A stretch of 64,000 bases of DNA from Odiellus spinosus (taxonomy: Eukaryota; Arthropoda; Arachnida; Opiliones; Phalangiidae), in assembly GCA_963920705.1 (NCBI GenBank), contig OY987231.1, forward strand, positions 16,531,024-16,595,023. The letters run 5' to 3'. The notes under the pieces were generated by a model. That model saw nothing but the letters and a program-made list of their open reading frames with translations. It searched no databases and had not been told where the DNA came from. Below are positions 59,252 to 64,000 of this stretch, piece by piece (positions within the stretch are counted from its first letter, which is position 1; every line of letters begins with the position of its first letter). Made by a program: the position numbers and the translations under genes.

Positions 59252-60013
59252 GTAGATCATTTTCGCGCCAAAATGTGGTGTTGGAAAAGGGGAAGAATTT
59301 AGGACATGGTAAATTCTTAGCGATATTTTTCTAACAATAGCAAAAAAAAAAAAAAAATGTAACGAACGAAGGAGATTTGTAAATGAATATAAATACGATA
59401 TTTAAAATTAAAGAAGATGTTCCAGAGTGTTGTGATGGCCAATTATTAACGTAACCTTTTACATAAAACTTGGGTTATGATTTAATTCGAAATATAAATA
59501 TAAATAATGTCATAATTTAACTCCTACGCTTCGATACGTCGCCATATTTAGTCAGAAATAAAATCTAAAAAAAGATCCCTCTTTGTATTCAAGGCGATAA
59601 CTCCGATTTTCCAGACGATTTGTGGGGGAAAAGTATGGGCCGAGCAAATGCCAAACTGTTTTGGAATTCTAAGGAGCAATACAAACGCGATATAGCCCGG
59701 AAGGGATCAAAGTTGAAGATTGGAAAGCGTCAGCTTCGGAAATCCAGGCCGATCTCGGCCTTTTTCGTTCCCTGACGAAATCCAATAAGCCGCGAGAAAT
59801 GGCGCGAGACTTATCCCCAACCCAACCAACAGAGGAAAAAAAAAATCATATACCAATACACGTACAAAAACGCCCGCTTAAGCCTGTAGCACACTCTAAA
59901 AACAACCAAATCTGGGTAATGCTCTTTAATTTCTCAGTTTTAAATTTAGTTTGATGAAACGAACTAAGAATGCGTACACTAAAGGATTAGTTTGAATCTA
60001 TATCGTAATTAAC
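59252..60013. other. Non-coding stretch
   Basis: No gene seen. An A-run lies at about 59343-59357. Confidence 0.45.
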
Positions 60014-60308
60014 TTAAGCTACGGTCACACTAGCATTTCTTAATCAATTTGAAAAGGTAAAATCAAACTGATATTCAAATCGCCAGGAATCGTTTTAAGC
60101 GTCACGCGTTATCTTTAAAAATCGATTTATCGTAGCTTCATCTATCGGTTGTTGAAACAGAATCGGTATGAAACTGGTTCCCGAAGCAGTTCCGAGAAAT
60201 GGAATTAAATCGATTGCAGAAAACACTGTTTTCCGTTCTCACGACTCCAGAGAAACGATTTTAAATGATTTAAATCGATTCCAAGGCATAGTTTGAACGT
60301 AGCTATAA
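60014..60308 (-). mobile_element. Family D MITE, copy 3 (~295 bp)
   Basis: Starts TTAAGCTACGGTCACACTAG and ends with GGCATAGTTTGAACGTAGCT before ATAA; inverted relative to the copies at 14411 and 48222. Shared interior words include TCGCCAGGAATCGTTTTAAG and ATCTATCGGTTGTTGAAACA. A TA lies at or near both ends, consistent with but not proof of a TA duplication. Confidence 0.75.
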
Positions 60309-61481
60309 TGATGACGTAGTATTACGGAAAAATATTTGGTTTCAAAAATTTCAAATATAATTTTTCTATGGCATATGTATGTATATATATTTCCAAGATC
60401 CAACTTGAAGCAATTACTGCTCTAATTTTCAAAACTTTAGATAAAATAAAGTACTTAAAACGCTCGCGATTTCTCTGAACTCGAGGAAAGCGATATCTGG
60501 TGCGCGACGGACCTTAGAAGCACGTACTATATAACCGCGTTGCAAGGGCGAACGCCCACTCTTTGATGACTGGTGAAAGGTCAGCTACGGACTCGAAATT
60601 TTCCAAACGCCAGATATTGGATTAAGAGAGCGCGCGAAAGGCGCACGAAGAAAAGAGTAAATACGAATCAATAGGAAAATAGCCGACAATAAAAATTCTT
60701 TTGTTGCGAAGTATATGTAACTTTTTCTCTCGACGCCTTTATTTTATATTGTTACAGATATTGGCAGAGTCGTAGGAAAGGAATCTTAATATAATGGAGG
60801 CCTCGTTTTATTTTCGAAATTACATTTTGAATGGTTTTGAAAGGTATAGCTAGCTATTGATATTTATACGTAATATATCGTGATAGTATATAAGCAAATA
60901 AATATTTATTTATTTATTTTATATAACTTTTAACTATCTAGCTCTTCTCTACCATTGTTCAAGGTATTTTTAACTTAGAGATTGTCCACTCCATACGTAA
61001 TAGGTGTACAATGTCTGTAGTTTTGACTATACTATAGTGATTAAGTAACTGAGTACGTATTTAGCATTGCCGATGTCTAAATTTAACGGATGTGGTTAAC
61101 TTACCGTTTGTTACGTAATTAAATAATTATACCGTTATTTTGCGAGAGTATTCTTATTACGTCATGAAATTACTGCTGTATATTTAACTATTCACACCAA
61201 AACTCGAAAATAAATTAGGAGAAAAGGTACAATTTATCATAAAAATAGGGACCAAAATTCTAAAGATAGGAATCAAATGTGGACCAATGAAAACTAAATA
61301 AGATTTTTTATCGCTAATTTATTTTTCGTGGCACATATTTCGAACGCGTCAAAATAATAATTAATTTCTATAGATTCTTGTGAGAATTATTAATTTTATG
61401 GGAAGAATTTTCAGTATTTTAACCGACCCAAACAGAAAAAATCAATTTCCTAGAGTTATTCAAAATTGGGTATTTTATAGG
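60309..61481. other. Non-coding stretch
   Basis: AT-rich with (TTTA)n near 60900-60925; no gene seen. Confidence 0.45.
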
Positions 61482-61488
61482 GACCAAC

Positions 61489-61798
61489 CATGGATTAATC
61501 AACCTCACAGGGATAATTCACTCTTGTAAAATGATTGTTCGAATCGCACCCTGGTGACAAAAATTGTCTACACCGGAAGTTTCTAGCTACCGATACACGG
61601 GGTGAAATATTGAAGGGAAAAAAAACTCGAAAGCAGACGATGCTCTCATGGATTACTTCCGGATTTGTATCGGTAAGGGGGTAAAATTGAGGGGCCGGAT
61701 AAAATGTCTGGCAGCCATGTTTGAAACAAACATCATCAACTACTAGTATAGCAAATTGTACCAGAGTGAATTATCCCTGTGAGGTTGATTAATCCATG
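61489..61798. mobile_element. Family E-like MITE with CATGGATTAATC ends (310 bp)
   Basis: CATGGATTAATCAACCTCAC at the left is repeated in reverse at the right (ending GATTAATCCATG at 61798), with inverted repeats of about 35 bp through AGGGATAATTCACTCT. Flanks are GACCAAC and GACCAAT, a possible 7 bp duplication with one mismatch. Because CCATGG is itself palindromic, a 5 bp ACCAA duplication is an alternative. No coding capacity. The first seven bases equal those of the element at 25384, though the interiors look unrelated. Confidence 0.8.
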
Positions 61799-64000
61799 GA
61801 CCAATCTACCATAGCTTCGGGTAATTATTGAAAAAAATATTAGTAGAAGAATTTGCTTAAGAAACATAAAAACTAAAATAAATATTTAATATTTGCTTAT
61901 TAAACTTAGAAAGCTTCTTTTTTGTATTAAAAAAAAATAAAATAAAAACCGTATTCTAAATTAAATCGTTTCCATTTTTTTTTAAAATAAACATATCACC
62001 TTTTCACACGAGCTAAAAAAATGGTTAAAGCCATAAGAAAAGAAAATCTAGTGGCTCATTGAAAAAAAAATACATATTCCTTCAAAAATGGCTAGAGATT
62101 TTGGGGAAAATTTGCTTTTTTAGTTGAAAGCAGTATGTTTTGGTCTTTGACTAAATCGGTAGACACGAAAAAGGACGAAAAGCAGGGAGTAAGAGAGAGA
62201 AAGCGAAAAAAAATTGTAGTCTGACGGAAATCGCTATTTTAGAAGAAAAGTATCGTAACTCGATTACTTCTAGCGTACAACACTTGCTTCGTCACGTTTC
62301 TCAGGTTAATGACGCGACAGAGAAAATGATTGGACTACGAGAGCAATATATGAAAAAGATTTAGCTTTTTTTACGCAAAACTCCAGAGAAAAAGAAGTGA
62401 AAAATAGGGTTATGAAAAAAAGAAAAATATAAAAACGTTTACGATGTCGTTGCTTAAAAGGAATATTAAAGACACTGGCAAAACGAGCCAGTCTACTTAA
62501 ATATTAATATATATTGGTATTAATATCTCGTAAAAAGAGATGGCCCTGCTTGATATAAATATTGCTTAAACAAGAATAGCCCGCAAAGAAAAGAAAACCA
62601 TATTAAAAGGCATTATAAGAACTTTGCTTTTCACGTAAAAAATTACTAAAATTGGTTCTCAAAACCTCAACAACAAAAGAATTGTTTTTAGGCTTTCATG
62701 GGTTCGTTTAATATTGTCTCGGATTTAAAAAAATGCTTCTGAAATAAGGAAAACAAGACTTCTAAAAAAAGTCGAATTTGAATATTTCCGAATATCAGTA
62801 CAGGTAAGATTAAAGATAAATTGTATTTTAATTAATTGTTTTTTTAATTTTTTGTTAATTAGATTAATTTTACGATAAGGATTCAACAAAAACTTGAATA
62901 CAGCCAAATTTGAAAAACTAATTCCGAGAAGCTATAATATTAAAGTTTAATTATATTTTAATGGTTGCATGGTTAGTAATATTTTGTTAACTAGACCAAT
63001 TTTATGATAAGGAATATCAATAATTAAACTTGAATGACAAACTTCATTGTATCTTTAAATATTTTTAAGCAACAATTATGTTTTGACACTGAATAATGAA
63101 TACCAGCTTTGCATTAAATTTAGGTGCGCAGCAGTTGGAACATTTTTACAGGGGCCAGGCTAAAAATGCTTTGAAAGAAGTCCCCTGAATGGTAGCTTCT
63201 TCCAGAACTTCAACGCGCGAAGGCTGAAACATTTCTACAGGGGCTCAATGAATAACAGAAAAAAAAATCTAAATCTAAGTGAATTTTTTATATATTCTAT
63301 TTGTAAAAAAAACCTATTTTCGTAGGAAAATCTTCAGAAAGCCCATTCAAACAATTAAATAACCCATGAATAAATGGGAGCATTCGTTATTATATATTCC
63401 TGGATACTTAATTGTAAAGAATTACTTAAATTAACTAATATAAAATTCAAACGAGAATGTAAACGTTTAGTTTTATTTAGAAACTATTTAAAATTCAAAT
63501 AAGCTTTCGGATCACGGTCCTAATCTAAAAAAGCTTCGTCATTTCTATAAATCATTCGTTCATCCATTTAGAGGCTTTCAGAATGAAAATAAATCGTCAA
63601 AAACTTCACAGTGACATCACTTCCGGTACGTTCGGGTCCCAGGGATATTCTTTTTAACCCAAAAAACTCTTTCACCCATATAGAACGTGTATAAACTGAG
63701 GATCCGGATAAAACTAATGAACAAGTTGTTTTAAAGTGTTAGAGTGGCTATACGGTCCCTGTCCTAAGATTAAAAAAATGGCTAAAACCTTTAACCATTA
63801 CCAGCGAGGGATTCTGGGAGTTGGTCATATTCCCAACAGCAGCCTATATTTTCTCTGTCCCCCAACCCCGTTTGTCAGAAGGTCGTGGGGCATTAACGGC
63901 TGTCTCAACCTCTTCCAACATCCCCTCCCCAATTGCAGAAGTGACCGGTAGGCAGGCCAGGCCCCTAACGAGATCTTGATGGATCATTTTTCTACGTTTA
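61799..64000. other. Non-coding stretch to the window end
   Basis: No gene seen. At 63123-63250 two words of the type GGAACATTTTTACAGGGGCC and GAAACATTTCTACAGGGGCT lie about 100 bp apart, related to a word near 51030; this may be a small dispersed repeat. Confidence 0.4.

Overview
The window looks like gene-poor, AT-rich invertebrate nuclear DNA. It has long non-coding stretches, many short non-autonomous DNA transposons, a small satellite array, and no prokaryotic operon structure. The only genes I can support are three tandem, same-strand (minus) innexin genes between about 31.9 and 43.4 kb. Innexin-type channels with a YYQW motif before TM2 and a CVLPINVFNEK motif before TM4 indicate an invertebrate. 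The N-terminal pattern (DD..DKLNRKYT) resembles nematode, mollusc and annelid innexins more than the insect type (DN..FRLH). I cannot name the phylum.

Layout. 0-31 kb: AT-rich non-coding DNA. It holds three copies of a ~317 bp MITE (family A), a 193 bp hAT-like MITE with a perfect 8 bp target duplication, a 10 x 158 bp satellite that repeats the left end of a transposon, minisatellites and other inverted-repeat elements. 31.9-43.4 kb: three innexin paralogues of 467, 477 and 476 aa. Each has an uninterrupted ORF and is much richer in GC than its surroundings. 43.4-64 kb: again non-coding, with four copies of a second ~337 bp MITE (family B, all with perfect 7 bp duplications), a 495 bp element rich in ATTATAGGT, and fragments of further repeat families.

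How the genes work together. The innexins share transmembrane layout, a Cys cluster in the cytoplasmic loop and a Cys/His-rich C-terminal tail, so they probably arose by tandem duplication and may form mixed or alternative gap-junction channels or hemichannels. All three also share an unusual 5' arrangement. A splice acceptor lies exactly 20 nt before an upstream ATG in strong context. That ATG opens a 105-121 codon ORF that overlaps the innexin start, and the frame offset is the same in all three genes. This is the most interesting signal in the window.

The second signal is a set of MITEs with 7 bp target duplications, a size that does not fit the commonest superfamilies (hAT 8, mariner TA, piggyBac TTAA, Mutator 9). 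No autonomous transposon, rRNA, convincing tRNA or CRISPR was seen. All calls come from reading the sequence; no database search was possible.
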